From the NCBI RefSeq assembly GCF_001875655.1, contig NZ_MKEQ01000001.1, positions 868,001-932,000 of the forward strand: a stretch of 64,000 nucleotides of DNA, given 5' to 3'. This document shows, piece by piece, positions 35,769 to 47,983 of this stretch. The position numbers were made by a program, and so were the translations under genes. The stretch's first letter is position 1. Every line of letters starts with the position of its first letter. Origin of the DNA: Enterobacter hormaechei ATCC 49162 (GTDB lineage Bacteria > Pseudomonadota > Gammaproteobacteria > Enterobacterales > Enterobacteriaceae). The notes below the pieces were generated by a model. It was not told the DNA's origin and did no database searches. It worked only from the letters and a program-made list of their open reading frames with translations.

Positions 35769-36233
35769 TTAAATACGTCTGGCCTGCCAGAAGTTTTTCC
35801 GCCAGTAAACATTATCGAGAGAGGAGCGCATCACGCCACGGCTGGTCGAGGCATGAATGAACTGATTATCGGTGTCATAAATACCTACATGAAGGCCGCT
35901 TTCGCCAGAACCTGTTTTAAAGAAAACCAGATCGCCCGGCAGGAGATCGTCTTTATCGATTTCAGTGCCGATTTCCGCCTGCATTCGCGTTTCACGCGGA
36001 AGCTGGAGGTCAAATTTATCGCGGAAGGTCATCAGCACGAACCCTGAGCAATCCACCCCGCCCCGGCTCATGCCGCCGTAGCGATAGGGGGTGCCGCGCC
36101 AGTTACTGAGCTGATCGTTCAGGCTGGCAATGACCGTAATGGAATCAGAAAGCCGTGGGTTGGGCGGAGGTGCACGATGGCTGCTGCATCCTGCAAGAAA
36201 GAGCGCCGCAACAAGGAGAAACCAGAATCGCAT
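35769..36233 (-). CDS. nlpC: NlpC, NlpC/P60 lipoprotein peptidase
   Basis: 154 aa. The signal peptide ends in a lipobox LAGC with Cys16; a NlpC/P60 papain-like domain covers about 40-150 with the catalytic Cys62 (DCSGF), His115 (LHVGIY) and His127 (FIHAST). Members cut the stem peptide of murein (gamma-D-Glu-Dap bond); the exact role of NlpC in E. coli is not settled. Same strand as btuD, 72 bp apart, as in E. coli. Confidence 0.93.
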   Translation of the reverse strand: MRFWFLLVAALFLAGCSSHRAPPPNPRLSDSITVIASLNDQLSNWRGTPYRYGGMSRGGVDCSGFVLMTFRDKFDLQLPRETRMQAEIGTEIDKDDLLPGDLVFFKTGSGESGLHVGIYDTDNQFIHASTSRGVMRSSLDNVYWRKNFWQARRI

Positions 36234-36305
36234 TTCAGACGAATCCTCTGCTTTTTTTGTTCTTTCGGTAATTTAGCGTGCATCTATGCGGCTGTGCAAG
36301 AAAGG

Positions 36306-37061
36306 TTATTCCTGCGCCGTGGAAATAAGCATCTTGTGGCCTTCAATATCCAGCCTCCGGAACGACATGTGGTAAGCACTCGCAAGATTGGGGGCCGTCA
36401 GCACGCTGTCACGCGTGCCGCTGGCAATCAGCTTGCCACGCGCCAGCAACCACACCCTATGCGCGTGACGCAACGTATGGTTTAAATCATGGCTGCTCAT
36501 CACAACGGTTATGCCCTTGCGACAGAGCGCGCTGAGCAGGGTATCCAGCGCGGCCTGCTGGGCAACGTCCAGCCCGCTCATCGGCTCGTCCAGCAGCAGC
36601 AACCGCCCGTGAGGATTTCCGGACGGATGGATCTGAAGGATGACGGCGGCCAGGCGTACGCGCTGCCACTCGCCGCCGGAAAGCTGGCTCGCCTGTCGGG
36701 TAAGCTTATCGTCTAACCCGAGCGCCGCAGCAACCTCAGTAAGCAATCCCGTCTGATTTTTATCAGGCAGATGCAGCGTCAGGTAGTGCCAGACGGGCAT
36801 CGCAAAGGGCGGGACCTGCTGCTGAACCAGGTAGCTTCGACGGGAGGCGAGCGTAGCGGGTAGCCAGTCGACGAGCGATTGCCCGAGAAAGGTAATCTCC
36901 CCTTCCCCGGTGGTCAGCCCCGCCATGCGCGCCAGCAGTGTGCTCTTTCCGGCTCCGTTTGGCCCAACCAGGTGAAGGATTTCACCGGCGTTGACCGCGG
37001 CGGTGACAGGCTCAAGACGTCCCTTCCCGGCAACGTCTGTGAGCTGCATCAGCAGCGTCAT
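36306..37061 (-). CDS. btuD: BtuD, vitamin B12 ABC transporter ATPase
   Basis: 251 aa. Walker [10 protein letters not shown], signature [12 protein letters not shown], Walker [13 protein letters not shown]. It powers the BtuCDF cobalamin importer; btuC is two genes upstream and btuF is not in the window. Its ATG overlaps the last base of the btuE stop codon (TAATG), so it is coupled to btuE. Confidence 0.95.
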   Translation of the reverse strand: MTLLMQLTDVAGKGRLEPVTAAVNAGEILHLVGPNGAGKSTLLARMAGLTTGEGEITFLGQSLVDWLPATLASRRSYLVQQQVPPFAMPVWHYLTLHLPDKNQTGLLTEVAAALGLDDKLTRQASQLSGGEWQRVRLAAVILQIHPSGNPHGRLLLLDEPMSGLDVAQQAALDTLLSALCRKGITVVMSSHDLNHTLRHAHRVWLLARGKLIASGTRDSVLTAPNLASAYHMSFRRLDIEGHKMLISTAQE

Positions 37062-37612
37062 TATTTCGCCAGCGCCAGCTTGATAGATTCCATCACGATA
37101 GGATCTTCAGGCGTCATGTCCGGCGAAAAACGCTGCACGACCTGACCGTCACGGCCAATCAGGAATTTTTCGAAGTTCCACAGAATATCGTCCGGATAGA
37201 GCGGCGCGCGGCCTTTACTCGCCATTCGCTCATAGAAACCACTCTCTTCAGGCGCAACGGCGGTCGGCGCCGCGGCCACCAGTTTGGCGTACAGCGGATG
37301 ACGGTCTTCCCCGTTCACGTCAATTTTGCTGAACATCGGGAACGTCACGCCATAGGTTGTGCTGCAAAAGGTCTTAATCTCCTCTTCGCTGCCCGGCTCC
37401 TGGCCCAGGAACTGGTTGCACGGGAAGCCGAGGACGGTAAAGCCGTCTTTTTCCCAGGCTTTATGAATGTTTTCCAGCTGTTCATACTGCGGCGTCAGGC
37501 CACATTTCGACGCCGCGTTCACGATGAGCAGCACCTTGCCCTTGTAGCCTTCCAGCGTGGTTTTCTCGCCGTCAATGGTCGTCACTTCGGTATTCAGAAT
37601 ATCAGACTGCAT
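37061..37612 (-). CDS. btuE: BtuE, thioredoxin/glutathione peroxidase
   Basis: 183 aa peroxidase of the GPx family with the peroxidatic Cys37 in [28 protein letters not shown] and the [10 protein letters not shown] motif. In E. coli BtuE reduces peroxides with thioredoxin, and is not needed for B12 transport in spite of its name and its place between btuC and btuD. An enterobacterial palindromic repeat lies between btuC and this gene. Confidence 0.94.
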   Translation of the reverse strand: MQSDILNTEVTTIDGEKTTLEGYKGKVLLIVNAASKCGLTPQYEQLENIHKAWEKDGFTVLGFPCNQFLGQEPGSEEEIKTFCSTTYGVTFPMFSKIDVNGEDRHPLYAKLVAAAPTAVAPEESGFYERMASKGRAPLYPDDILWNFEKFLIGRDGQVVQRFSPDMTPEDPIVMESIKLALAK

Positions 37613-37639
37613 AGCATTCCCTCAGGTTGACTTACAGGT

Positions 37640-37698
37640 ATACCCGTCATACTTCGAGTTGCAGATGCGTTGGCTGCAACTCGAATTATTTAGGGTAT
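37640..37698. repeat. Short palindromic repeat (YPAL-like, non-autonomous)
   Basis: The 59-bp unit has terminal ATACCC/GGGTAT and inner exact arms TTCGAGTTGCA (37653-37663) and TGCAACTCGAA (37675-37685). The ends ATACCCGTCATACTTCGAG and AATTATTTAGGGTAT are those of a dispersed palindrome common in Yersinia and Serratia. It fills the btuC-btuE gap and may form an RNA hairpin that affects expression of btuE-btuD. Confidence 0.65.
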
Positions 37699-37703
37699 AG
37701 TAA

Positions 37704-38684
37704 TTAACGTCCAGCTTTTAATAGTAGCCAGATAAAGACCGGCGCGCCCAGCGTTGCGGTCACCACACCTATGGGTAACTCAGCGGCCGTCAGGGCGAGT
37801 CGGGCGATGATATCGGCAATCAGCAGCGTTGCCGCCCCGGCAACCGCCGAGGCCGGGAGCAGGGTTCGGTGATCCGTAATGCCGCACAGGCGCAGCATAT
37901 GCGGGATCACCAGCCCAATAAAGCCAATCGCCCCCGCCAGCGCCACGCTTACACCCACCATCCAGCCAATAGCGATAACCAGCACGTTACGCCAGAATCC
38001 AATCGGCATTCCGAGCTGGCGAGCAGACGTTTCGCCCAGCGCGAGAATATTGAGCGGCTGCGCCTGGAACGCCGTCCACAGAATGATCGGGATCAGGAGC
38101 ATCATCAGCCACCCCTGACGCCAGTCAACGCCCCCAAATCCCCCCATCATCCAGTACATTAACTGGCGCAAATCAAATGAGGTGGAGAAGTAGACGGCCC
38201 AGGTCATGAGTGCACTACAGATGATCCCCAACGCTACCCCGGCAAGCAGCAGCCGACTGGTGGATAAGTGGCGACGCGCAAAGCGCAGGAGGATAAGGGT
38301 GATCAACAGCGCGCCAAGAATGGCGCTGAGGCTAATCCCCCAGGCGGAGAGTTCGCCTCCCCCCAGCATCACGGCGGCGATAAGCCCGACGCCTGCGCCA
38401 TTCGACACCCCGAGAAGCCCGGGTTCCGCCAGTGGGTTTTCAAACAATGCCTGCATGATGGTGCCGCACAGCGCCAGCGCAGCGCCGACTAAAAGAACAG
38501 CCAGCGTCCGCGGCAGGCGGATCTGCCAGACAAACAGCTGTCCTTCAGGCGTAAACCAACTTTCCGGCCCGAGCCACCGCTCGCCCGCACACAGGCTGAC
38601 CGTGGTGGCGACAATCAACAGCACCCCGAGCAGACACAGGCGGCGGAGATCGGAGCGGTGCTGGCGGCGGGCAAAATCAAGCAT
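37704..38684 (-). CDS. btuC: BtuC, vitamin B12 ABC transporter permease
   Basis: 326 aa from the ATG at 38684 ([10 protein letters not shown]), matching E. coli BtuC; an ATG ten codons upstream is also in frame and neither has a good ribosome site. FecCD-type permease with ten membrane segments; motifs [36 protein letters not shown] and [15 protein letters not shown]. First gene of btuC-btuE-btuD(-nlpC), downstream of the ihfA terminator. Confidence 0.95.
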   Translation of the reverse strand: MLDFARRQHRSDLRRLCLLGVLLIVATTVSLCAGERWLGPESWFTPEGQLFVWQIRLPRTLAVLLVGAALALCGTIMQALFENPLAEPGLLGVSNGAGVGLIAAVMLGGGELSAWGISLSAILGALLITLILLRFARRHLSTSRLLLAGVALGIICSALMTWAVYFSTSFDLRQLMYWMMGGFGGVDWRQGWLMMLLIPIILWTAFQAQPLNILALGETSARQLGMPIGFWRNVLVIAIGWMVGVSVALAGAIGFIGLVIPHMLRLCGITDHRTLLPASAVAGAATLLIADIIARLALTAAELPIGVVTATLGAPVFIWLLLKAGR

Positions 38685-38748
38685 AGACGATAGGTTATCC
38701 GGTTGAGATATCATTGATTTTACGGCGGGTTTAGCAACTAGCGCAAAG

Positions 38749-38776
38749 AAAAAAGGCCGCGTGAGCGGCCTTTTTA
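38749..38776 (-). terminator. Terminator of the pheST-ihfA operon
   Basis: AAAAGGCCGC-GTGA-GCGGCCTTTT: perfect 10-bp arms with runs on both sides, 12 bp after the ihfA stop. Confidence 0.94.
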
Positions 38777-38787
38777 GTTAGTTCATA

Positions 38788-39087
38788 TTACTCTGCTTTG
38801 GGCGTTGCGTTTTCGACACGGCTTTTTAACTTCTGTCCGGGTCTGAAGGTCACCACGCGGCGGGCTGTAATGGGAATATCTTCCCCCGTCTTCGGGTTAC
38901 GGCCCGGACGTTGGTTTTTGTCTCGCAAATCAAAATTGCCAAAGCCGGAGAGTTTTACCTGCTCACCATTTTCCAGAGCACGACGGATCTCTTCGAAAAA
39001 CAGCTCTACCAGCTCTTTGGCATCCCGTTTGCTAAGCCCAAGCTTATCAAACAGATATTCTGACATTTCAGCTTTTGTAAGCGCCAT
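38788..39087 (-). CDS. ihfA: IHF alpha subunit
   Basis: 99 aa, HU/IHF fold; with IhfB it bends DNA sharply at IHF sites. The DNA-intercalating Pro65 is in the arm [18 protein letters not shown]. Four bp separate it from pheT, so it belongs to the pheM-pheS-pheT-ihfA operon as in E. coli. Confidence 0.98.
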   Translation of the reverse strand: MALTKAEMSEYLFDKLGLSKRDAKELVELFFEEIRRALENGEQVKLSGFGNFDLRDKNQRPGRNPKTGEDIPITARRVVTFRPGQKLKSRVENATPKAE

Positions 39088-39091
39088 AGGT

Positions 39092-41479
39092 TCAATCCCT
39101 CAATGATGCCTGGAATCGCTCTTTTAATGCCTCTACACATTTGGCGACGGTAGCGGCAATCTCCTCTTCTTCGAGTGTACGGCTGGTATCCTGAAGGATA
39201 AGGCTAATAGCGAGGCTCTTGAAACCTTCTGCTACGCCCTTGCCGCGGTACACGTCAAATAAGTTTACGCCAACTACCTGATTTACGCCAACTTTCTTAC
39301 ATTCGGCCAAAATATCTGCTGCGGGCACATTTTCAGCGACCACAACCGCGATATCACGGCGGTTTGCCGGGAAGCGTGAGACGTCCTGCGCCTGAGGAAT
39401 GACGCGGTCTGCAACCGGGTTCCACTCCAGCTCGAATACGATGGTACGGCCATTCAGATCCAGCTTACGTTCCAGCTCCGGGTGAACAACCCCAATGAAA
39501 CCAACGCGTTTGCCGTCTAAATAAATCGCCGCACTCTGGCCCGGATGCAGGGCTGGAATCGCTTCTGCGCGGAATTCAATTTCGGATAATTTACCGGTCA
39601 GATCGAGAATCGCTTCCAGATCGCCCTTCATATCGTAGAAATCAACCGTCCCTTTTGCCAGGTCCCAGTGCTCTTCATAGCGGTTACCGCTGATGGCGCC
39701 AGCCAGCATGAGATCCTGACGGATGCCTAAATTCGCCTGAGTATCCGGTACAAAGCGCAAACCGCTTTCGAAAATACGTACGCGGTTTTGCTGACGGTTC
39801 TGGTTATAAACGATAGTGCCCAGCAGTCCCGTCCACAGGGACAGACGCATTGCTGACATCTCGCTGGAAATCGGGCTTGGCAGGATCAGTGCTTCCTGAC
39901 CCGGGTGGATCAGCTGTTGCAGCTTAGGATCAACGAAGCTGTAGGTGATCACTTCCTGGTAGCCTTTATCGTTCAGCATGGTTTTCACACGCTTCAGCGA
40001 CAGATCGGCTTCGCGATGGCTACCCATCACCAGACCCGCCTGTACCGGCTCGTCAGGGATGTTGTTGTAGCCGTAAACGCGGGCCACTTCTTCCACCAGA
40101 TCTTCTTCGATCTCCATATCGAAACGCCAGGATGGCGCAACGGCTTTCCACTCGTCCTGGCCTTCAGTCACTTCGCAGCCCAGACGCGTCAGAATGTCAG
40201 TCACCTGCGCATCGGCAACGTGGTGACCTATCAGACGATCCAGCTTGCTGCGGCGCAGGGTAATGGTTGCACGCTTCGGCAGCGTCGCTTCGCTGGTCAC
40301 ATCGATAACCGGACCCGCTTCGCCGCCGCAGATGTCGATCAGCAGACGCGTCGCACGCTCCATCGCTTTGTATTGCAACGCAGGATCCACACCACGCTCG
40401 TAGCGGTGAGAGGCGTCAGTGTGCAGACCGTGACGGCGTGCGCGACCGGTGATGGAGAGCGGGCTGAAGAATGCGCATTCCAGCAGAACGTTTTGCGTCT
40501 CGTCGTTGACGCCAGAGTGTTCGCCGCCGAAGATACCGCCCATCGCCAGCGCTTTGTTGTGATCGGCAATCACCAGGGTGTCGGCGCTCAGTTTCGCTTC
40601 GCTGCCGTCCAGCAGCACCAGGGTTTCGCCCTCTTTCGCCATGCGCACCACAATACCGCCTTCGATACGATTTTTATCGAAAGCGTGCATTGGCTGGCCC
40701 AGCTCCAGCAGAACGTAGTTGGTGACGTCAACCACGGCGTCGATAGAACGGATACCGCAACGACGCAGCTTCTCTTTCATCCACAGCGGGGTTGGCGCTT
40801 TAACGTTGATGCCTTTCACCACACGACCGAGGTAGCGTGGGCAGGCCTCAGGCGCGTCGACCTGAATCGGCAGCACGTCACTGATGGTCGCCTCAACCGG
40901 AGCAATCTCCGGCACGTTCAGTTCGGTCTGGTTCAGCACGGCAACGTCGCGGGCCACACCGATGATGCCTAAGCAGTCAGCACGGTTTGGCGTGACGCTG
41001 ATTTCGATAGTGTTGTCATCCAGCTTCAGGTATTCACGAATATCGGTACCGATAGGTGCATCCTGCGGCAGTTCAATAATGCCGGAGTGATCGTCGGAAA
41101 TACCCAGCTCGGAGAAGGAGCACAGCATGCCTTCAGACGGCTCGCCGCGCAGTTTGGCCGCTTTGATTTTGAAATCGCCCGGCAGTACCGCACCGACGGT
41201 CGCCACGGCCACTTTCAGGCCCTGACGGCAGTTTGGCGCACCGCAGACGATATCCAGCAGACGGTCACCGCCCACGTTGACTTTTGTTACGCGCAGTTTG
41301 TCAGCGTTAGGGTGCTGACCGCACTCCACCACTTCACCCACCACAACGCCGGTGAAGGCGCCAGAAACAGGATCCACGCCATCAACTTCCAGGCCCGCCA
41401 TGGTGATCTGGTTGGAAAGCGCTTCGCTGTCCAGCGTGGTGTTAACCCATTCGCGTAACCACAGTTCACTGAATTTCAT
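39092..41479 (-). CDS. pheT: Phenylalanyl-tRNA synthetase beta subunit
   Basis: 795 aa. N-terminal EMAP-type tRNA-binding domain (about 40-150), B3/B4 editing domain, B5, catalytic-like core and C-terminal FDX-ACB anticodon-binding domain (about 700-795, [17 protein letters not shown]). Forms the alpha2beta2 enzyme with PheS; 15 bp separate the genes. Confidence 0.98.
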   Translation of the reverse strand: MKFSELWLREWVNTTLDSEALSNQITMAGLEVDGVDPVSGAFTGVVVGEVVECGQHPNADKLRVTKVNVGGDRLLDIVCGAPNCRQGLKVAVATVGAVLPGDFKIKAAKLRGEPSEGMLCSFSELGISDDHSGIIELPQDAPIGTDIREYLKLDDNTIEISVTPNRADCLGIIGVARDVAVLNQTELNVPEIAPVEATISDVLPIQVDAPEACPRYLGRVVKGINVKAPTPLWMKEKLRRCGIRSIDAVVDVTNYVLLELGQPMHAFDKNRIEGGIVVRMAKEGETLVLLDGSEAKLSADTLVIADHNKALAMGGIFGGEHSGVNDETQNVLLECAFFSPLSITGRARRHGLHTDASHRYERGVDPALQYKAMERATRLLIDICGGEAGPVIDVTSEATLPKRATITLRRSKLDRLIGHHVADAQVTDILTRLGCEVTEGQDEWKAVAPSWRFDMEIEEDLVEEVARVYGYNNIPDEPVQAGLVMGSHREADLSLKRVKTMLNDKGYQEVITYSFVDPKLQQLIHPGQEALILPSPISSEMSAMRLSLWTGLLGTIVYNQNRQQNRVRIFESGLRFVPDTQANLGIRQDLMLAGAISGNRYEEHWDLAKGTVDFYDMKGDLEAILDLTGKLSEIEFRAEAIPALHPGQSAAIYLDGKRVGFIGVVHPELERKLDLNGRTIVFELEWNPVADRVIPQAQDVSRFPANRRDIAVVVAENVPAADILAECKKVGVNQVVGVNLFDVYRGKGVAEGFKSLAISLILQDTSRTLEEEEIAATVAKCVEALKERFQASLRD

Positions 41480-41494
41480 TGTTCTGTCCTGCCC

Positions 41495-42567
<1,073 letters not shown>

Positions 42568-42615
42568 ATCTGGCGCTGTTTTTCGTTTCATCTTTCACGC
42601 GCTAGCCTCCTGAAG

Positions 42616-42660
42616 TCAGGTGCTAAAGTAAAAGAAGAAGCGGAAAATAGCAGCATTCAT
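42616..42660 (-). CDS. pheM: pheST leader peptide PheM
   Basis: 14 aa, [14 protein letters not shown], identical in design to the E. coli leader: five Phe codons in nine positions (F-R-F-F-F-Y-F). Ribosome stalling on these codons controls the attenuator that follows. Confidence 0.95.
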
Positions 42661-42699
42661 GCTTGCGTTACCTTGTAGGGTAAAAACCGTTAAGACCTT

Positions 42700-42728
42700 A
42701 TTGAAAAGCCTGGACGGATAAATGTCAA
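42700..42728 (-). promoter_or_regulatory. pheM promoter
   Basis: TTGACA (42723-42728), 17 bp, TTCAAT (42700-42705) on the minus strand, about 40 bp upstream of the pheM start. Confidence 0.7.
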
Positions 42729-42747
42729 TCTTCTGATGGTGTTAAAT

Positions 42748-42773
42748 GAAAAGAGGAGGCAAAGCCCCCTCTC
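42748..42773 (-). terminator. rplT terminator
   Basis: AGAGGGGGC-TTT-GCCTCCTCT (one G-U pair) and TTTT on the minus strand, directly after rplT. Confidence 0.85.
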
Positions 42774-42782
42774 TCAACTGGC

Positions 42783-43160
<378 letters not shown>

Positions 43161-43189
43161 CTAAGTTAAAAAAGTTAAACGTTAACGAC

Positions 43190-43411
<222 letters not shown>

Positions 43412-43484
43412 TTAAATAAACGAAACATAGGCGAACAAAACCTATGGGGCCCGAAGGCTCCACAGATTTTGCTGCTTGAAGGCC

Positions 43485-44030
<546 letters not shown>

Positions 44031-45959
44031 TTATTCCTCCAGTTGTTGAAGACTGCGGCTGCGAATCTCTTGTTGCAGCTTCTCAATCACTTCACTTACG
44101 TCCAGGCTTCCCAGGTCTTTACCACGGCGGGTGCGAACGGCAACTTTGCCTGCTTCCACCTCTTTATCACCACAGACCAACATATACGGGACACGACGTA
44201 AAGTGTGCTCGCGGATTTTAAAGCCAATCTTCTCATTTCTCAAGTCTGCTTTTACGCGAATGCCCGCATTTTGTAGTTTCTGCGTCAATTCTTTAACGTA
44301 ATCCGCCTGAGAATCGGTAATGTTCATCACGACTACCTGCACTGGCGCAAGCCAGGTTGGGAAGAAGCCCGCGAACTCTTCGGTCAGGATGCCAATGAAG
44401 CGCTCCAGGGAACCGAGAATCGCACGGTGAATCATAACCGGCACCTGACGCTCGTTGTCTTCGCCAACATAAGAGGCGCTTAAACGCTGCGGCAGGGAGA
44501 AGTCCAGCTGTACCGTTCCGCACTGCCATGCGCGATCGAGGCAGTCATACAGGGTAAATTCAATTTTCGGACCGTAGAATGCGCCCTCGCCCAGCTGATA
44601 TTCGAACGGAATCCCGTTCTCTTCCAGCGCCACGGCGAGATCCGCTTCTGCGCGATCCCATGTCTCATCGCTGCCGATACGTTTTTCCGGACGCGTTGAG
44701 AGTTTGACCACGATCTTCTCGAAGCCAAAGGTGCTGTACATATCGTAGACCATACGAATGCAGGCGTTAACTTCATCACGAACCTGATCTTCAGTACAGA
44801 AGATATGCGCATCATCCTGGGTAAAGCCACGAACACGCATCAGACCGTGCAGCGCACCTGATGGTTCGTTACGGTGGCAGCTACCAAACTCCGCCATACG
44901 CAGCGGCAGATCGCGGTAGGATTTCAGACCCTGGTTGAAGATCTGAACATGACCCGGGCAGTTCATTGGCTTGATGCAGTATTCACGGTTCTCAGACGAG
45001 GTGGTGAACATCGCATCTTTGTAGTTGTCCCAGTGGCCGGTTTTTTCCCACAGCACACGGTCCATCATGAACGGGCCTTTCACTTCCTGATACTGGTACT
45101 CTTTCAGCTTGGAGCGCACAAAAGTTTCCAGTTCACGGAAGATTGTCCAGCCGTCGTTATGCCAGAACACCATCCCCGGCGCTTCTTCCTGCATATGATA
45201 CAGGTCAAGCTGCTTACCGATTTTACGGTGGTCACGCTTAGCCGCCTCTTCCAGGCGTTGCAGGTACGCGTTCAGTGCTTTCTTATCGGCCCACGCGGTA
45301 CCATAGATACGCTGCAACATTTTGTTGTTGCTGTCGCCACGCCAGTAAGCGCCTGCGATTTTCATCAGTTTGAAGTGATGACAGAAGCGCATATTCGGCA
45401 CGTGCGGTCCACGGCACATGTCGACGTATTCTTCGTGATGGTACAAGCCTGGCTTGTCATCATGAGCGATGTTTTCATCCAGAATCGAGACTTTGTAGCT
45501 CTCGCCGCGCTTCACGAAGGTCTCACGCGCTTCGTGCCAGCTGACTTTCTTCTTGATGACATCATAGTTAGTTTCGGCGAGCTCATGCATACGTTTTTCG
45601 AGCGCGTCGATATCTTCCTGGGTCAGGGTGTGGTCAAGGTCAACGTCGTAGTAGAAACCGTTGTCGATAACCGGGCCGATCGCCATTTTGGTGTTTGGCC
45701 ACAGCTGCTTGATAGCATGACCCAACAGGTGCGCGCAGGAGTGACGAATGATCTCCAGACCTTCTTCGTCTTTCGCGGTGATGATCGCAAGCGTTGCATC
45801 GCTTTCAATCAGATCGGACGCGTCTACCAGCTCACCGTTTACGCGGCCTGCAATGGTTGCTTTTGCAAGTCCAGGACCGATATCCAGGGCAACATCCATT
45901 GGGCTAACAGCGTGGTCGAAATGGCGTTGGCTGCCATCAGGAAGAGTAATTACAGGCAT
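44031..45959 (-). CDS. thrS: Threonyl-tRNA synthetase
   Basis: 642 aa, same length as in E. coli. N-terminal TGS domain (1-60), editing domain with His73-x3-His77 ([11 protein letters not shown]), class II core with zinc-binding Cys and His residues ([25 protein letters not shown]) and C-terminal anticodon-binding domain. It ends 3 bp before the infC start codon. Its mRNA leader folds into a tRNA-like operator. Confidence 0.99.
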   Translation of the reverse strand: MPVITLPDGSQRHFDHAVSPMDVALDIGPGLAKATIAGRVNGELVDASDLIESDATLAIITAKDEEGLEIIRHSCAHLLGHAIKQLWPNTKMAIGPVIDNGFYYDVDLDHTLTQEDIDALEKRMHELAETNYDVIKKKVSWHEARETFVKRGESYKVSILDENIAHDDKPGLYHHEEYVDMCRGPHVPNMRFCHHFKLMKIAGAYWRGDSNNKMLQRIYGTAWADKKALNAYLQRLEEAAKRDHRKIGKQLDLYHMQEEAPGMVFWHNDGWTIFRELETFVRSKLKEYQYQEVKGPFMMDRVLWEKTGHWDNYKDAMFTTSSENREYCIKPMNCPGHVQIFNQGLKSYRDLPLRMAEFGSCHRNEPSGALHGLMRVRGFTQDDAHIFCTEDQVRDEVNACIRMVYDMYSTFGFEKIVVKLSTRPEKRIGSDETWDRAEADLAVALEENGIPFEYQLGEGAFYGPKIEFTLYDCLDRAWQCGTVQLDFSLPQRLSASYVGEDNERQVPVMIHRAILGSLERFIGILTEEFAGFFPTWLAPVQVVVMNITDSQADYVKELTQKLQNAGIRVKADLRNEKIGFKIREHTLRRVPYMLVCGDKEVEAGKVAVRTRRGKDLGSLDVSEVIEKLQQEIRSRSLQQLEE

Positions 45960-46101
45960 TTTATATCCTTATTTGCAGTGATGCCCCACACATAAGAGCA
46001 TATACAAAGAAAATAATCGTGATTAAACAGTAGATTACGAAACCATCTGACCAACAATCGTCAAATTGGTTCGTCATCATGCACCTGCCGATTTCAGAAT
46101 A
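45960..46101 (-). promoter_or_regulatory. thrS leader with translational operator
   Basis: A TATTCT (46096-46101, minus strand) is a possible -10, giving a leader of about 130 nt. Near its end ATGCTC and GGGCAT (45981-46001 as seen on +) enclose a 9-nt loop UUAUGUGUG, then AAGGATATAAAATG carries the ribosome site. In E. coli such an anticodon-like hairpin binds ThrS and blocks the ribosome. Threonine anticodon triplet UGU is readable in the loop. Confidence 0.65.
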
Positions 46102-46281
46102 GTGCGGGTTTACGGCAAGCGATGTAATGGTAACACTATTACCAGGGCGAATGCACCTTCTGCGACCGTTTTGAACCTCTCATCCTTGCGGATGGGAACA
46201 TGAATTGTCGCGACCAGACGCTCGCATTCCAACAGTGCTGAGCTATTCTTGAACAGGTCCTAAACATCTAAGGGGTATCAC

Positions 46282-46374
46282 ATGAATGTATCCAGCAGAA
46301 CCGTTGTGATATTAAATCTACTTTCCGCTGCCGGTCTGATATTGATTCTGGCCGACAGATTCCATTGGTTTTAA
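46282..46374 (+). CDS. yncL: YncL-like single-span membrane peptide
   Basis: 30 aa, starts MNVSSRTVVILNLLSAAGLI and ends ADRFHWF. The first nine residues equal those I recall for E. coli YncL (31 aa); one hydrophobic segment spans about 8-24. A clear AGGGG ribosome site is 7 bp before the ATG. CTATTCTTGA (46243-46252) upstream resembles a sigma-S -10 region. Function unknown. It is 97 bp before yniD, in the same direction, an arrangement that I do not know from E. coli. Confidence 0.8.
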   Translation: MNVSSRTVVILNLLSAAGLILILADRFHWF

Positions 46375-46471
46375 GCCGAACCGGTGTTCTGGCATAACCT
46401 GACGTTCCGGTTGAGCGCTTTCTGGCGCAAGCTTTGGTAGACTAAGGGTATCTACTGACAAGGATTAGGTT

Positions 46472-46579
46472 ATGCCAACAAAAAATTTTGCCGTTAAGCA
46501 CTGGAAAATGGTCGTGGTGTTAATTGCTATTTGCGGCGCGATGTTGCTGCTGCGCTGGGCCGCTATGATATGGGGCTAA
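46472..46579 (+). CDS. yniD: YniD small membrane protein
   Basis: 35 aa: MPTKNFAVKHWKMVVVLIAI followed by CGAMLLLRWAAMIWG. The E. coli YniD sequence is nearly the same (KHWKMVVVLLAICGAMLLLRWAAMIWG end conserved). One membrane span (about 13-30). Function unknown; it is too short for default ORF cut-offs. Confidence 0.9.
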   Translation: MPTKNFAVKHWKMVVVLIAICGAMLLLRWAAMIWG

Positions 46580-46648
46580 TATTGTCAGCGAAAGCGTGAC
46601 GTTAATTTGCTGAATAAATTTTAATTATCTTTACGTTAATTCAGAGGC

Positions 46649-46677
46649 AAAAACCGGTACATCATAATCCGGTTTTC
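46649..46677. terminator. Bidirectional terminator between yniD and an exported-protein gene
   Basis: AAAACCGG (46650-46657) and CCGGTTTT (46669-46676) around an 11-nt loop; T-run on each strand. Confidence 0.75.
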
Positions 46678-46727
46678 GACAGGTTATAACAGCATTTATA
46701 TTCCATCACAACGTGGCCGTTGAATTA

Positions 46728-46961
46728 TCAGGACCACTCACCCGCCACCAGCTTGTGCACATCAAAGGCATCATTCATTGACTGGCCGGTAGACTGCGAG
46801 CCTGGGGCAATGTTGGAACCCGCTTCAACATCAGAGGCTTTAGCGATCCCGATTTGGCCGTTAACGTCACTGGCAGGTGGCGCCATATTATCAGCAGCAA
46901 ATACGCCAAATGAAAGTGCGGAAAGCACCATCGCTGCTGTAGCAGTTTTGATTTTTTTCAT
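46728..46961 (-). CDS. Small exported protein of unknown function
   Basis: 77 aa from the ATG at 46961 (MKKIKTATAAMVLSALSFGV...), which opens a clear Sec signal peptide cleaved after VFAA. The mature part (about 54 aa) is polar: DNMAPPASDVNGQIGIAKAS, DVEAGSNIAPGSQSTGQS, then DAFDVHKLVAGEWS, with no cysteine. The signal peptide looks like those of DUF1471 (BhsA/McbA) proteins but the mature domain does not clearly match that fold. A longer in-frame opening at 47069 is unlikely. It stands alone between terminators, convergent with yniD. Confidence 0.7.
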   Translation of the reverse strand: MKKIKTATAAMVLSALSFGVFAADNMAPPASDVNGQIGIAKASDVEAGSNIAPGSQSTGQSMNDAFDVHKLVAGEWS

Positions 46962-47189
46962 AATTTTATTCTCATACTTAATTAATGCAGAAATGCCTGA
47001 GGCTTGTTTTTGCCTGTGCCGTAAGTGTAGATCTGGATCACACTTTTGCCTAGTCAAATTATTTATCAATTCGTGTCAAATAAACTGAATAAGCGCTGCG
47101 CGGCTAATTATGGAGAAATTATGAAGATGAAACCAAATCCATTATTTTAAAACGCCGTTTAAAATAAATAAGCACAGTTTCAGAAAATA

Positions 47190-47219
47190 AAAAACGGGCC
47201 GGGAATAGTCCCGGCCCAA
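47190..47219 (-). terminator. ydiY terminator
   Basis: GGGCCGGGA-ATAG-TCCCGGCCC with perfect 9-bp arms; on the minus strand it is followed by GTTTTTTATTTTC. Confidence 0.9.
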
Positions 47220-47224
47220 CGAAA

Positions 47225-47983
47225 CTACATTTTATAGCCTAATGAAATCGTGGTTCTGCGATCGGTATGTTCCGGCGCAGAATCAGGCGGTGACGAGTTC
47301 CAGGTGACGTTGTACGCCACCTTGAGTCCAAAGTGTTCGTTGATGGCCACGTTCAACGCGCTTTCATAGTTCAGGGTGGTATCTTCTGCACCAAACACCG
47401 ACACACCCTGGGTGAATTTTGCATTGTCCGTCATCTGCCATGCGTAAGTGCCCGAGGCATAACCCAGCGGCTGGGTTTCATCTTCGCCATTGGTGTACTC
47501 GTCGTAACGGACACCCGGACCGAATTCAAAACGCAGGCTGTGCACGGGTCCGTTCAGGAACTGACGACCATAACCCGCCGTCACGACATCACGCTGGCGA
47601 TAACCGTTGTAGCGGTCAGTCAGCCAACTCGCCTGCCCGAACAGGTAATCATAATCGGTCATGTTATAACGGCTACGTCCGCCTGCTGCATATTTCTCCG
47701 ATGAGCGTTCATCGTTAGCAGACGTGTTGCTGGCATTTCCCCATAGCGACCAGGCCGTGGTGTTGCCGTACCAGGTCAGGGTGCTGTCTGCGGTCAGGGA
47801 GGAGCTTTTCGTGTTACCGGATTGCGCCAGGTACCCCGCATTCAGGTTACCTTCAAAGGGTTTTTTGGCAGTGGAGGGATCGTCCATGACAGTAAAAACG
47901 GTATCATCGGCGGTTGCATTCATTGACGCAAATACGCCACCCGCCAGCATCAGTGCTGCGGGTACTGTCTTCAAAAGCTTCAT
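47225..47983 (-). CDS. ydiY: YdiY, DUF481 outer-membrane protein
   Basis: 252 aa from the ATG at 47983 (MKLLKTVPAALMLAGGVFAS...), with a signal peptide cleaved near NATA-DDTVF. The rest is a DUF481 salt-induced outer-membrane protein of beta-barrel type: alternating aromatic strands (YLFGQASWLTDRYNGYRQRD, LRFEFGPGVRYDEYTNG) and a final SLGYKM. In E. coli it is acid-inducible; function unknown. It is divergent from pfkB with a 296-bp gap in which I saw no other gene. Confidence 0.88.
   Translation of the reverse strand: MKLLKTVPAALMLAGGVFASMNATADDTVFTVMDDPSTAKKPFEGNLNAGYLAQSGNTKSSSLTADSTLTWYGNTTAWSLWGNASNTSANDERSSEKYAAGGRSRYNMTDYDYLFGQASWLTDRYNGYRQRDVVTAGYGRQFLNGPVHSLRFEFGPGVRYDEYTNGEDETQPLGYASGTYAWQMTDNAKFTQGVSVFGAEDTTLNYESALNVAINEHFGLKVAYNVTWNSSPPDSAPEHTDRRTTISLGYKM

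Noticed and set aside
39905-40972. 355-codon open frame on the + strand opposite pheT
   Set aside because: Antisense to pheT; no independent evidence for coding.
44874-45995. 373-codon open frame on the + strand opposite thrS
   Set aside because: Shadow of thrS; strongly conserved gene on the other strand explains it.
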